From: JBBIOI01 sp037443425
Lineage (GTDB): Bacteria; Desulfobacterota; BSN033; UBA1163
NCBI GenBank assembly: GCA_037443425.1
Contig: JBBIOI010000028.1
Location: 1-32,282, forward strand
Direction of reading: 5' to 3'
Length of the DNA: 32,282 bases
The notes under the pieces were generated by a model. The model did no database searches. It worked only from the letters and a program-made list of their open reading frames with translations, and had not been told where the DNA came from. Shown here piece after piece: positions 23,368 to 32,241 of this stretch. The translations under genes were made by a program, and so were the position numbers. Numbering within the stretch: position 1 is the first letter of the stretch; each line of letters starts with the position of its first letter.

Positions 23368-24786
23368 TTAAAAGTAGATTGGCGAAATCGATCTTGATAA
23401 ATTTCTCCACGGGATATTATTCATGTAATTTTGGAACTGTTCATTTAAAATCGATATCCCGTCTTCATAATCCTTTCTGCTTTGGATTAACAGTAAATTC
23501 AATGCCTTTTCTTGGACCCTACGTGCTTCTACAAAGTTCGATGTTTCTGCATAGGCTGCAGCAAGGATCTGAAGTATTTTAACATTCATGATAGTATCTT
23601 TTCGCCAATCCGTATACTTTTTCTGCTCTATAATAATTTGATCTACAGGTATCTCTATCAAATCGAGACCATATAATGAAATGGCATCTGTAATGAGTTC
23701 GATAGCCTTTCTCCCATCTCTTATCTTATCAATCGGACAGGTTGACAATAACCACCCAACCTGAAGGTTATAGGTTATTTGATTGAAATTGAGATAAGGC
23801 TTAACTCCTTTCTCACTGAATATATTATGGATTCTCATAAAATCTGATAGGGCTTTTTCATAATCACCATTCTTAACCCTTCGATTTGCCCTCCTCATGA
23901 ATGCATTTACATACTGAGGGTGCCCTAAAATCTCTTCCCTCGATATATTGAAACCATAATATTCTGCCCACCTTAATGCATTATAACTATCACCTCTTTT
24001 GGTCTTAAGCTTTGGCCAGACAAAACTCTTAGGGATTGGACCAGAAATCCTTGGCTCAAAAAGTCCCATTAATAAAAATGCTAAAGAGATAGATATAATA
24101 AGTTGAAAAGATATCCTTCTGATCTTAACCAAAGAATGCTTTTTAAAAGATTTGTAAATCCACCCATTTATGAAATAGATAAACCATACGATTAAACCAA
24201 ATAAAAGAGGTACACTGATGGGGTGAAAAAGGAAATATCCCGCATTCATAGCACCCCAAAGCCCTGAACCGAATGGCAAATCCCAGTAATTCTTTTCGGT
24301 TACATATACTTGAATCCTTGGAGAAATCAACCACGAAAAGAACAGGACTAAAAAAAACATAAAAAGTGTCTGAGTTATACGTATCTTTTTTTTATTTCCT
24401 TTGGACCACCTAATCAAATATAAATTTAATATAAAGAAATAAATGAAAAATAGATATGTCGGCTTGTTGATAATACCCTTATTATTCAACTTAAATATGA
24501 AATAATAGAAATGATTAGATAAGCCTAAAAGGTAAAATAGGGAGATGATAATTAAAACAAATTTAGTCCCAATCCTTAATGGATGATCTTCATTTAATGC
24601 CTTTCGTATAATAAGATAAAACGTAATAAGAATGACCTCGAATGCTGTGAATAAGAAAAAAGAAATCCAGGCAATCCCTTCAGCCCAATTTCCATTGTGG
24701 GCATGTACAGGAATTGGAAATAAAAAGGGGGTCTTTACAAACCATAATGAGATAAGAAATCTCTTAAGTATTTGACTTTTAATCAT
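23368..24786 (-). CDS. Membrane protein with C-terminal TPR-like domain, function unknown
   Basis: Protein of 472 residues. The N terminus looks like a signal sequence (cleavage possible after PVHA, before HNG). Six hydrophobic segments follow at about 38-60, 74-96, 111-127, 139-156, 190-210 and 225-243. The rest is a soluble helical region (about 260-472) resembling degenerate tetratricopeptide repeats, including LLSTCPIDKIRDGRKAIEL, similar to the 'LATCPDPxxRDGxxAVEL' module seen in TPR proteins. I do not recognise a function. The start overlaps the pdxA stop by 4 bases (ATGA), so translation is probably coupled. It is the distal gene of the mfd-foldase-pdxA group. A role in envelope assembly is only a guess from neighbours. 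Confidence 0.75.
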   Translation of the reverse strand: MIKSQILKRFLISLWFVKTPFLFPIPVHAHNGNWAEGIAWISFFLFTAFEVILITFYLIIRKALNEDHPLRIGTKFVLIIISLFYLLGLSNHFYYFIFKLNNKGIINKPTYLFFIYFFILNLYLIRWSKGNKKKIRITQTLFMFFLVLFFSWLISPRIQVYVTEKNYWDLPFGSGLWGAMNAGYFLFHPISVPLLFGLIVWFIYFINGWIYKSFKKHSLVKIRRISFQLIISISLAFLLMGLFEPRISGPIPKSFVWPKLKTKRGDSYNALRWAEYYGFNISREEILGHPQYVNAFMRRANRRVKNGDYEKALSDFMRIHNIFSEKGVKPYLNFNQITYNLQVGWLLSTCPIDKIRDGRKAIELITDAISLYGLDLIEIPVDQIIIEQKKYTDWRKDTIMNVKILQILAAAYAETSNFVEARRVQEKALNLLLIQSRKDYEDGISILNEQFQNYMNNIPWRNLSRSISPIYF

Positions 24787-25787
24787 TCCTGAGAAGACTT
24801 CCTTGATAATTCAGAGGCTACTAAAAGGGCTTTAATCAAATTTTTGGGATCTGCTATGCCTTTGCCTGCAATATCGTATGCAGTGCCATGAGCTACAGAT
24901 GTCCTCACAAAAGGCAATCCAAGTGTAAAATTAACTGCTTCTTTGAAATCCATCATCTTTATGGGGATAAGACCTTGATCATGATACATTGAGACCACTG
25001 CATCAAATACCGAATCCCTCTCCAGATTAAAAAAAGAGTCAGCAGGGAATGGTCCTTCAACACTGATAGACTCTCTTTTTGCCTCCTGAATCGAGGGGAT
25101 AATCTCTTCTATCTCCTCATTCCCTAAAAGTCCATCCTCCCCACAATGTGGATTAAGGCCAAGGACTGCTATTCGGGGTTTGGAGATCCTAAAAAATCTC
25201 CGCAAACCATCATTCGTTAGTCTGATAATAGAAAGTATATGGACCTTATTTATAAATTTTGGAACATCTTTAAGGGGGAGGTGTGTGGTTGCAAGCACAA
25301 CCCTCCATCTTGGGGTCAAAAACATCATGGCCACAGAGGTAACTCCTGTGAGGTGTGCTATAAATTCTGTATGTCCCGGAAAATGGAAGCCTGCCTTATT
25401 TATAGCTTCTTTATTTATTGGACATGTTGTTATTGCATCTATAAGACCTTTTTTTAACCAATTAACTGCATCCTCAATATACCTTGCCATTGCAATGCCA
25501 CATTCTTTATCAGGATTACCAAAATTTATCCTTGAATTATCAAGCATGGTTGAAGCAAAAATGTATATCTTTTTAGGACGATAACCTCTTTCAGGAATCT
25601 CACTACAGATTTCCACAACCGCTTCAAGGCCGAAGATCTCGATTGTTTTCAATATTATATTTGGATCGCCAAAAACAAATGGTCTACAGACCCTGAAAGG
25701 TTCATCCATAGAAAGGGCCTTTACGATTATTTCTGGCCCTATTCCAGTAGGATCACCCATTGTTATCCCTATCTTTGGAAGGTTCAT
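24783..25787 (-). CDS. pdxA: 4-hydroxythreonine-4-phosphate dehydrogenase
   Basis: Protein of 334 residues, normal PdxA length. Motifs: GITMGDPTGIGPEI at the N terminus, metal-ligand histidines in FPGHTEFIA, NPHCGEDGLLG and MYHDQGLIPIKM, and RTSVAHGTAYDIAGKG at the C terminus. It oxidises 4-phosphohydroxy-L-threonine in the DXP-dependent pyridoxal phosphate pathway. The in-frame ATG at 25787 is preferred; a TTG at 25799 would overlap the upstream stop. Its place directly after a SurA-type gene recalls the surA-pdxA order of enterobacteria. PdxA2-type homologues in catabolic clusters act on other substrates, but the neighbours here favour vitamin B6 synthesis. Confidence 0.93.
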   Translation of the reverse strand: MNLPKIGITMGDPTGIGPEIIVKALSMDEPFRVCRPFVFGDPNIILKTIEIFGLEAVVEICSEIPERGYRPKKIYIFASTMLDNSRINFGNPDKECGIAMARYIEDAVNWLKKGLIDAITTCPINKEAINKAGFHFPGHTEFIAHLTGVTSVAMMFLTPRWRVVLATTHLPLKDVPKFINKVHILSIIRLTNDGLRRFFRISKPRIAVLGLNPHCGEDGLLGNEEIEEIIPSIQEAKRESISVEGPFPADSFFNLERDSVFDAVVSMYHDQGLIPIKMMDFKEAVNFTLGLPFVRTSVAHGTAYDIAGKGIADPKNLIKALLVASELSRKSSQE

Positions 25788-25795
25788 TAAATTAC

Positions 25796-26815
25796 TCAAA
25801 GTTTTATCTCAATAATAGACTTCTCTTTCAATGTTGATAAATATTGTTTTAAACTCTTCTCTATCTCCCTTTCCATAAAATCTTTCCTTACGTTCTCCAC
25901 TACCTCTTCAAATGGAATTGGGTCGCCACCTTTTTTATCTAATAGCTTAACTATATGAAACCCAAACTCGCTACGTATTATACTGCTTACCTCTCCTACC
26001 TTCAGACGAAGCGCCTCTTTTTCTATTGCAGGTAATAAATCACCCTTTTTAAAATATCCAAGATCTCCCCTATCTTGACTTGATGGATCCTCGGAGTAAA
26101 GAAGTGCCATTTCTCCAAAATCCTCTCCTTTTTTTATCTTTTCCAAAACCATCTGACACCTCTTTTTTATCTCGTTAACCTTTGCTGGGTTGGCATCTTT
26201 AGGAATAGCAAAAAAGATATGGGCAGGTCGATATAACTCATCTCTTTTATAAAGTTCTATGTTCTTTTCGTAGAACTCCCTAAGTCTCTTTTCATCAATC
26301 TTAAAATCCACCTTAATCGACAAATTGATTAATTTACTGCTTTGAAGCCTCCTCTCTATCTGTTTTTTAAAAGATTCTAAGGTTTGTCCCTCTTTTTCTA
26401 AGGCCTTTGCCAACCCCTCCTGGGTAAGATTATTCCTTTGCCTTATATCCTCAATGACCGACTCTATCTCTTTTGATGTAACTTTAATCCCCAATCTTTT
26501 TGCCTCTTGGTCTAATAGCCTCTCTTCTATAAGTTTATCTAAAATTTTCCTATATAATTCTTTCTTCTCCTCCTTTCTTTGAAAAGGGTCTTCAGATTTC
26601 AATTCTTTAATAAAAGGCTCTGCATATCTCTCAACCTCAGAAAGTGTTATCACTTCCTGATTTACAATTGCAACAATCCGATCAACAACACCATTAGCCT
26701 TTTTTAATGATTGAAAAAAAAGGAGGAAAGATATTAATACAATTGTGATTGTCAGGAATTTAGCCAATCCATGTTTATCTTTATCCTTGCCTTTTGCTTT
26801 AATTTCTTTAACCAT
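25796..26815 (-). CDS. SurA-type periplasmic parvulin foldase
   Basis: Protein of 339 residues. A basic N-terminal stretch precedes a hydrophobic segment (FLTITIVLISFLLFF), then the SurA N-domain (VDRIVAIVNQEVITLSEVE, about 43-61), a long helical arm, and one parvulin prolyl-isomerase domain at about 195-300 (GEDFGEMALLYSEDPSSQDR, GDLGYF, FGFHIVKL). It assists folding of outer-membrane proteins in the periplasm. The chosen ATG at 26815 makes a 64-base overlap with the preceding gene; AGGAG is 11 bases upstream. A start at the TTG at 26767 would shorten the overlap and is possible. It is directly followed by pdxA (8 bp). Confidence 0.88.
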   Translation of the reverse strand: MVKEIKAKGKDKDKHGLAKFLTITIVLISFLLFFQSLKKANGVVDRIVAIVNQEVITLSEVERYAEPFIKELKSEDPFQRKEEKKELYRKILDKLIEERLLDQEAKRLGIKVTSKEIESVIEDIRQRNNLTQEGLAKALEKEGQTLESFKKQIERRLQSSKLINLSIKVDFKIDEKRLREFYEKNIELYKRDELYRPAHIFFAIPKDANPAKVNEIKKRCQMVLEKIKKGEDFGEMALLYSEDPSSQDRGDLGYFKKGDLLPAIEKEALRLKVGEVSSIIRSEFGFHIVKLLDKKGGDPIPFEEVVENVRKDFMEREIEKSLKQYLSTLKEKSIIEIKL

Positions 26816-27708
26816 TGCCTGAAGTTCTCCTCACCTTTCTTTTTAGCAATTGCCTGAATAATCTTTGATTTTGCCTCATTATAGGGAATCTCTCGGGGTT
26901 CTATCTTCTCTTCTAATTTAAATATATGATACCCGTAAGGGGTCTTAATGATATCACTTATTCTACCCACTTCCATTTCAAAAACAAGATCGAATTCTGA
27001 AGGTCTTTCGCCTCTGCTAAAATATCCGAGATCACCGCCTTTGTCCTTTTCAGGTCCAATAGACTTCTCTCTTGCAAGCTTCTCAAAATTCTCACCTTTC
27101 TTTAGTCTCTTTAGAATCTGTATCGCCTCTTGTCCATCTAATACAACAATCTGTCGCACCCTTACCATTTCAGGGACTTGAAAATAAGAACGGTTCTCTT
27201 CGTAAAATTTTAAAGCCTCCTTCTCATCCACCTCTCCGTGGTAATCTGTAGCGCTTCTAATCATCTTTTCTGCCAGTATCCTTTCTTCAAGTCTCTGTCT
27301 TAGCTCATCCAGACCGATTCCTATAAGTTTTAACCTTTCCAAGAATTCTTCTTCTTTATAATCCAATTTGATTTCCTGTAAGGCTCTATTTATCTCTTCT
27401 TTTGAAACCATTAAACCTAACTTCCTTGCTTCTTGGACAAGGATTTTTCTCTCAATCATCTGATTTAAAAATGCCTCTTTAAGTCTTTTTGTATTTGGAT
27501 TTCCCACCTTAGCTTGAGTTTCTAATACCATTCCTTTAAATTCTTTATTGAACTCCTCAAGTGTAATATTCTCGTTATTTACAATTGCAATAACACCTTC
27601 TGGAAAGCCTCTTAATCTCTCGCAGTTAGAAAAAATCAGGATGACTGAAAAAAATAAGACCATTAAGATTAATATCTTTTGGTGGGAGTTAATGCCAAAA
27701 TTTTTCAT
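26752..27708 (-). CDS. Parvulin-type peptidyl-prolyl isomerase (PrsA/SurA-like)
   Basis: Protein of 318 residues. The N-terminal signal segment (ILILMVLFFSVILIFSNC) ends at a Cys, but FSNC is a poor lipobox, so lipid attachment is uncertain. A SurA N-like region (VIAIVNNENITLEEFNKEF) and helical arm precede a parvulin domain at about 180-280 (VRVRQIVVLDGQEA, GGDLGYFSRGE, TPYGYHIFKLEE). It should be a periplasmic or membrane-attached foldase. It starts immediately after the stop of the third foldase gene and overlaps the SurA-type gene by 64 bases. It is the middle of three paralogues. Confidence 0.88.
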   Translation of the reverse strand: MKNFGINSHQKILILMVLFFSVILIFSNCERLRGFPEGVIAIVNNENITLEEFNKEFKGMVLETQAKVGNPNTKRLKEAFLNQMIERKILVQEARKLGLMVSKEEINRALQEIKLDYKEEEFLERLKLIGIGLDELRQRLEERILAEKMIRSATDYHGEVDEKEALKFYEENRSYFQVPEMVRVRQIVVLDGQEAIQILKRLKKGENFEKLAREKSIGPEKDKGGDLGYFSRGERPSEFDLVFEMEVGRISDIIKTPYGYHIFKLEEKIEPREIPYNEAKSKIIQAIAKKKGEENFRQWLKKLKQKARIKINMDWLNS

Positions 27709-28605
27709 CTATTTATTCTCCCCTTTTGATTTCACTCCTCTCTTTTCCTCCTCTTCCCATAGCTTTTCATTTATCATAATATTTGCCTTTGACTTTAATT
27801 CTTTTAAGTACCTTAGATAAACCTCCTGTTTCTTTCTGGGTTCAATGATACCTCGGATCTTATCTCTAACTTGGTCAAGGGGTCTAAGATTACTTCCTCG
27901 CACATCCTCCAGTTTTATAATGTGATAACCATAGGGTGTCCTTATCACATCGCTTACATCACCCTTATTTCTCAAAGAGAAGGCAGCCTCTTCAAATTGT
28001 GAAAATGAGCGAGCCAATTGTCCCCTTCTTATATAACCGAGGTTTCCGCCATCCTCCTTGAATCTACCTATATTATATATAGATGCAATCTTCTCAAAAC
28101 TTTCTCCCTGGGCAAGTCTTGTAAGCACCTCTCTTAAAACGAGCTCAGAATCCACAATAATCTGCCTGATCTTTACTTCCAGAGGTTCAATGAATTCCTT
28201 CTTATTCTCATCATAATATTTTCTAATTTCATCTTCTGTAACCTCAGTTTTTCCCTTTAGCTCCTCTTCGAGAAGGGCATCTATCAACATTGCCCGTTTA
28301 AAATCTTCAACCTTTGCCAAGATCTCTTTCTTCTTATCAAGCCCTTTCCTTTTTGCCTCTTGATAGAGTACTTCTCGGGTGATAATATAATTTTCGAGGA
28401 AATCCCTCATCCCCTTTTCGTTGAGCAATCTTATCTTCCCTTCTAATGGCTGAGCCTCAAGGATCTGGTGGAATTCATCAATTGTAATAGATGTATCATT
28501 AATCCTCACCAATTCGTTACTCCCAAGTTCTTTCTTTTTGGTACGGTCGCATGCTACAGTTAAAAGTATGATTGAAAAAAGGACCACCAAAAATATCTTT
28601 CTCAT
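27709..28605 (-). CDS. Lipoprotein parvulin-type peptidyl-prolyl isomerase
   Basis: Protein of 298 residues from the preferred start. The signal peptide MRKIFLVVLFSIILLTVAC has a good lipobox (TVAC), so it is probably a lipoprotein anchored at Cys19. Then come VRINDTSITIDEFHQIL, a helical arm, and a parvulin domain at about 155-260 (EVKIRQIIVDSELVL, GGNLGYIRRGQ, TPYGYHIIKLED). ATG at 28605 has AGGGA nine bases upstream and places the signal peptide at the N terminus; an upstream TTG at 28701 lies inside mfd and would add 32 unrelated residues. It follows mfd by 61 bp. Confidence 0.88.
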   Translation of the reverse strand: MRKIFLVVLFSIILLTVACDRTKKKELGSNELVRINDTSITIDEFHQILEAQPLEGKIRLLNEKGMRDFLENYIITREVLYQEAKRKGLDKKKEILAKVEDFKRAMLIDALLEEELKGKTEVTEDEIRKYYDENKKEFIEPLEVKIRQIIVDSELVLREVLTRLAQGESFEKIASIYNIGRFKEDGGNLGYIRRGQLARSFSQFEEAAFSLRNKGDVSDVIRTPYGYHIIKLEDVRGSNLRPLDQVRDKIRGIIEPRKKQEVYLRYLKELKSKANIMINEKLWEEEEKRGVKSKGENK

Positions 28606-28666
28606 ATAGACAATTCCCTTTCCATCAACAGTTAAAGGAATCTTATTTATGAAAAACTCTATCATA

Positions 28667-31600
28667 TCAAGCAATGGCTTGCAATATCCTTTTTGCAACA
28701 CCTATTGGATCTTTTCTTATCTCTGGTAAATCCTGGACAATTAGCCGAGAATCAGGCGTTAACCTAAAATGGGTCTCCTTATCATTTTGAATCAATTCCT
28801 TTATTTTATCTGGTGAAACAGGTGTGGTGTCATGGAAGGTAAGGACCAACTGTGACTCATTCTCTTCGAGTCTTTTTATTGCTAATCTGGTTAGTAAAAT
28901 CTTTATTTTTATTACCTCTAAAAGGTTTTTTACCTCTTCAGGGACATCACCAAATCTATCTATTAATTCCTCCCTTATACCCTCTACATCTTCATTCGAT
29001 TTTGAGAAAGAAAGCCTTCGATAGATATTTAATCTCTCCGTAGGATCTTCTATATAGCTCTCAGGGATAAAGGCAGAAAGCTGTAAATGAATCTCAGGAA
29101 TAATCTCTTCAATTATTGGCTCTCCTTTTAACTCTTTAATAGCCTTTTCCATCATCTGTGTATAAAGTTCAAATCCCACTGCAGCGATATGACCCGATTG
29201 CGACTTGCCAAGTAGATTTCCTGCCCCCCTGATCTCAAGATCCTCAAGGGCAAGTCTAAATCCTGAGCCAAGTTCACTAAACTCTTGTATGGCTCTTAAC
29301 CTTCTTAAGGCATCAGATGAAATTGAGAGCTCTCCAGGGATAATCAGATAGGCATAGGCCTGTTGACTTCCTCTCCCTACCCTTCCACGGAGCTGATAAA
29401 GATCAGCAAGACCAAACTGTTCTGCATGATTTATCAGGATAGTATTTGCTGCCGGAATATCCAGACCTGAACCAATGATATTTGTACATACTAAAAGATT
29501 AACCCTTTTGTTTATAAATTTAACCATTACTTCTTCAAGTTCTCTTGCCTTCATCTGACCATGTGCTACTGCCACAGAGGCCTCAGGAACCAAATGCTTT
29601 AGATGGTTGGCCATATGATAGATATTCTGGATCTTTGGTTGAACAAAAAATACCTGCCCGCCTCTTTCAAACTCCCTTCTTATTGCCTCCTCAATAATTT
29701 CATCATCATAACGGACAACAAAAGTTCTTATTGCCTGCCGGTTCTCTGGAGGAGTCTGGATAAGGCTTAAATCACGAATTCCAGAAAGTGCCATCTGAAG
29801 TGTCCTGGGGATGGGAGTTGCTGTTAATGTAATTACATCAACAAGTTTTCTTATCTGCTTTAGTCTCTCTTTATGTGAAACACCAAATCGATGTTCTTCA
29901 TCTATGATAACCAATCCAAGATCATGAAAAACCACATCCTTCTGTAGGATACGATGTGTGCCTATAAGTATATCGACCTTTCCTCCTCTTAATCGTTCGA
30001 GGATATCCTTCTGCTGTCCGGGTGTTCGAAATCTACTTAGTACCTCTATAACAACAGGATACATTTTGAATCTTTCTCTAAAGGTCTGATAATGCTGTTG
30101 AGCAAGCACTGTTGTAGGTACAAGGAGTGCAACCTGTTTACCACTCATAACAGCTCGATAGGCTGCCCTTAAGGCTACCTCTGTCTTTCCAAATCCTACA
30201 TCTCCACATATCAAACGATCCATGGGTTTTGGAAGTCCCATATCCCTCATTACATCTTCAATGGCCTTTAACTGATCAGGTGTTTCCTCATATTCAAATG
30301 ATGCCTCAAACTCTTTATAAAATTGATCTAATGGAGGGAAACTATATCCTTCAAATGCTTGTCTTACTGCATAAAGATCTACGATCTCCTTCACCATTTC
30401 GGAGATTGCAGTCTTAACCCTCTTTTTTACCTTCTGCCACGAACTACCACCAAGCTTATCCAATCTCGGAGGCCTACCATCACCTCCAATATAATGTTGA
30501 ACAAGATTCATTCTATCTACTGGGAGATAAAGTTTGTCCCCATCGAGATATTCAAGTAATAGATAATCGTTCGAAACCCCTCCGATCTTTAAATGTCTGA
30601 GTCCTTGGTAGCGACCAATCCCATAATCTACATGTACAACAAGGTCTCCTTCTTTCAATTCTTTAGGTGTAATCTGTGAGGAAACCTTTCTACCCTGAGA
30701 AACCTTTTCCCTTTCTGCCCCTGTTCTCCTTCTTGCACCAAATATCTCTTCTTCGGTCAAAAGGACCCATTTATCTTCTAAGTTCCTAAATCCAGATGAA
30801 AGAAAACCCAAAATCAGATAAACTCCAGAAGTCGTATTGTCAATTACGTCCTTAAAACTTATTGATGTCTCAAGGCAGGCTTTCTCACCATAGGAATAGA
30901 TGAGATCCCTTAAGCGTTCAGCCTGAAGTTGACTGTGCGAAACAATAAAACACCTTATATCCTTCTTTTGCCATTCCTTAAGCCTCTGGATAAAAGAATA
31001 AAAAGGAGTTTCTTCTTCCTCTCTAAGTCTTGTCTTCATTGAAATCGAAAGCTTTAGCTCACTTCGAATATCATCATTTTGTTCAAAATTGAATGGAAAA
31101 ATCTTTTCGCATTCAACTGGCGCAATTGGTCCTCTTTCAAGAAAAACTACTGGAAACCTTCTAAGCAAACTAAATACTTTATCCTCTTTCAGATAAAGTG
31201 TCTCGGGTGAAAGGACGTGGCCTTTTTTCATGGATGCCTTCTCATAACGATCTTCTATCATATTAGAGTATGCATTTATCTCCCTCTTTACCTCCTCACC
31301 CTCTTCAATGAAGACGATTCCATCTACCCTTAAAAATTCAAAGATATTCGATAATGGCTTTGAGAGCGGGTCATTTAAAATGTCTTTGGCTGGAAGGAGA
31401 ATGACTTCCTCAAGCAAACCATCAGAAATGGATCTCTGGCTTTCAATATCAAACCTTCGGATCGACTCTAATCTATCTCCATTAAATTCCAATCGAATTG
31501 GGTGTTCATAAAAAGGCGTATAAATATCTATGATTGCTCCCCTTACACTGAAATCTCCCCTCTCCTCCACAATCTTTACATGGTTATATCCCTTTTCAAT

Positions 31601-32065
31601 TAGAAAGCGTAAGAGCTCGTCACGATCTATTTCACGAGCCTTATGAAGACGAAGAATAGAACCCTCTAATTCTTCCGGAGAGATAACCTTTTGCATGACA
31701 GCCTTAATAGGCAAGACTACAATTATTTTCTCATAATTTCTCAAGATGGAATATAGACATTTTACCCTCTGCCTTAAAACTTCAGGATGTGGGGGAATTT
31801 CATCATATGGAAGACTTTCCCATTGAGGAAATAATGAAATTATTGGCTCTAAATCTTTATCAAAAAAAATGATATCTTCTATTAGGGCTTGGGCATTCTT
31901 TAGATGAGGAACAATTATCAGAAAAGGCCCTTTGACCCTTTTCCTCAGATTAGATAATATAAATGCCTTTGAGGATCCACCAAGCCCTGTAAGCCCAATG
32001 TATTTAAATTTTTCTGAGATGAAAGACTCAAACAAATTGTATAAACCCCTCGTTTTACCCTCCAT
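28667..32065 (-). CDS. mfd: Transcription-repair coupling factor
   Basis: Full-length Mfd of 1132 residues. In order: UvrB-homology region with a degenerate P-loop (GLTGLGGSSKAF, about 24-35); RNA-polymerase interaction (CarD-like) domain at about 468-525 (KEGDLVVHVDYGIGRYQG); superfamily 2 translocase with Walker A GDVGFGKTE (621-629), DEEH (722-725), TATPIPRTLQM and QLRGRVGRGS (891-900); the translocation/relay segment EDLEIRGAGNLLGKSQSGH (941-959); and a C-terminal domain. It removes stalled RNA polymerase and recruits UvrA. Motif V reads TNIIGSGLDIP where Glu is usual before SG. It heads the foldase-pdxA group. The ribosome site is weak. Confidence 0.97.
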   Translation of the reverse strand: MEGKTRGLYNLFESFISEKFKYIGLTGLGGSSKAFILSNLRKRVKGPFLIIVPHLKNAQALIEDIIFFDKDLEPIISLFPQWESLPYDEIPPHPEVLRQRVKCLYSILRNYEKIIVVLPIKAVMQKVISPEELEGSILRLHKAREIDRDELLRFLIEKGYNHVKIVEERGDFSVRGAIIDIYTPFYEHPIRLEFNGDRLESIRRFDIESQRSISDGLLEEVILLPAKDILNDPLSKPLSNIFEFLRVDGIVFIEEGEEVKREINAYSNMIEDRYEKASMKKGHVLSPETLYLKEDKVFSLLRRFPVVFLERGPIAPVECEKIFPFNFEQNDDIRSELKLSISMKTRLREEEETPFYSFIQRLKEWQKKDIRCFIVSHSQLQAERLRDLIYSYGEKACLETSISFKDVIDNTTSGVYLILGFLSSGFRNLEDKWVLLTEEEIFGARRRTGAEREKVSQGRKVSSQITPKELKEGDLVVHVDYGIGRYQGLRHLKIGGVSNDYLLLEYLDGDKLYLPVDRMNLVQHYIGGDGRPPRLDKLGGSSWQKVKKRVKTAISEMVKEIVDLYAVRQAFEGYSFPPLDQFYKEFEASFEYEETPDQLKAIEDVMRDMGLPKPMDRLICGDVGFGKTEVALRAAYRAVMSGKQVALLVPTTVLAQQHYQTFRERFKMYPVVIEVLSRFRTPGQQKDILERLRGGKVDILIGTHRILQKDVVFHDLGLVIIDEEHRFGVSHKERLKQIRKLVDVITLTATPIPRTLQMALSGIRDLSLIQTPPENRQAIRTFVVRYDDEIIEEAIRREFERGGQVFFVQPKIQNIYHMANHLKHLVPEASVAVAHGQMKARELEEVMVKFINKRVNLLVCTNIIGSGLDIPAANTILINHAEQFGLADLYQLRGRVGRGSQQAYAYLIIPGELSISSDALRRLRAIQEFSELGSGFRLALEDLEIRGAGNLLGKSQSGHIAAVGFELYTQMMEKAIKELKGEPIIEEIIPEIHLQLSAFIPESYIEDPTERLNIYRRLSFSKSNEDVEGIREELIDRFGDVPEEVKNLLEVIKIKILLTRLAIKRLEENESQLVLTFHDTTPVSPDKIKELIQNDKETHFRLTPDSRLIVQDLPEIRKDPIGVAKRILQAIA

Positions 32066-32073
32066 ATAATTTA

Positions 32074-32102
32074 ATTCTTTCTGAAAGAGAAATATGTGTC
32101 AA
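32074..32102 (-). promoter_or_regulatory. Possible promoter of mfd
   Basis: On the minus strand TTGACA (32097-32102) and AAGAAT (32074-32079) are 17 bp apart. If used, transcription would start only 1-3 bases before the mfd ATG, giving an almost leaderless message. The MITE-like element begins 6 bp past the TSD at 32108. Confidence 0.35.
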
Positions 32103-32114
32103 GAGAACATTTAG

Positions 32115-32241
32115 AGACCTTTGAAAAAGTCTTTGATAGACTGAGGAGGTAGGGTTCAAAACCCTTCGAATGCGGGCTTTTAATGTTTAAATTGCTAACA
32201 ATCGCTTATGAAAGAATTTTTAAGTAGTTTTTCAGAGGTCT
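32115..32241. mobile_element. MITE-like element with terminal inverted repeats and target duplication
   Basis: A 127-bp non-coding element. The left end AGACCTTTGAAAAAGT and the inverse complement of the right end, AGACCTCTGAAAAACT, match at 14 of 16 positions. The 7-bp sequence CATTTAG flanks both sides directly (32108-32114 and 32242-32248), consistent with a target-site duplication; reading the ends as GAGACC would leave a 5-bp ATTTA duplication instead. The first 48 bp recur at 17211-17256. No transposase is present, so it would need a helper elsewhere. Confidence 0.8.

Noticed and set aside
23362..23377. Hairpin CTACT-AGTAG at the end of the membrane protein gene as terminator
   Set aside because: Five-bp stem, overlaps the stop region and has no following T run.
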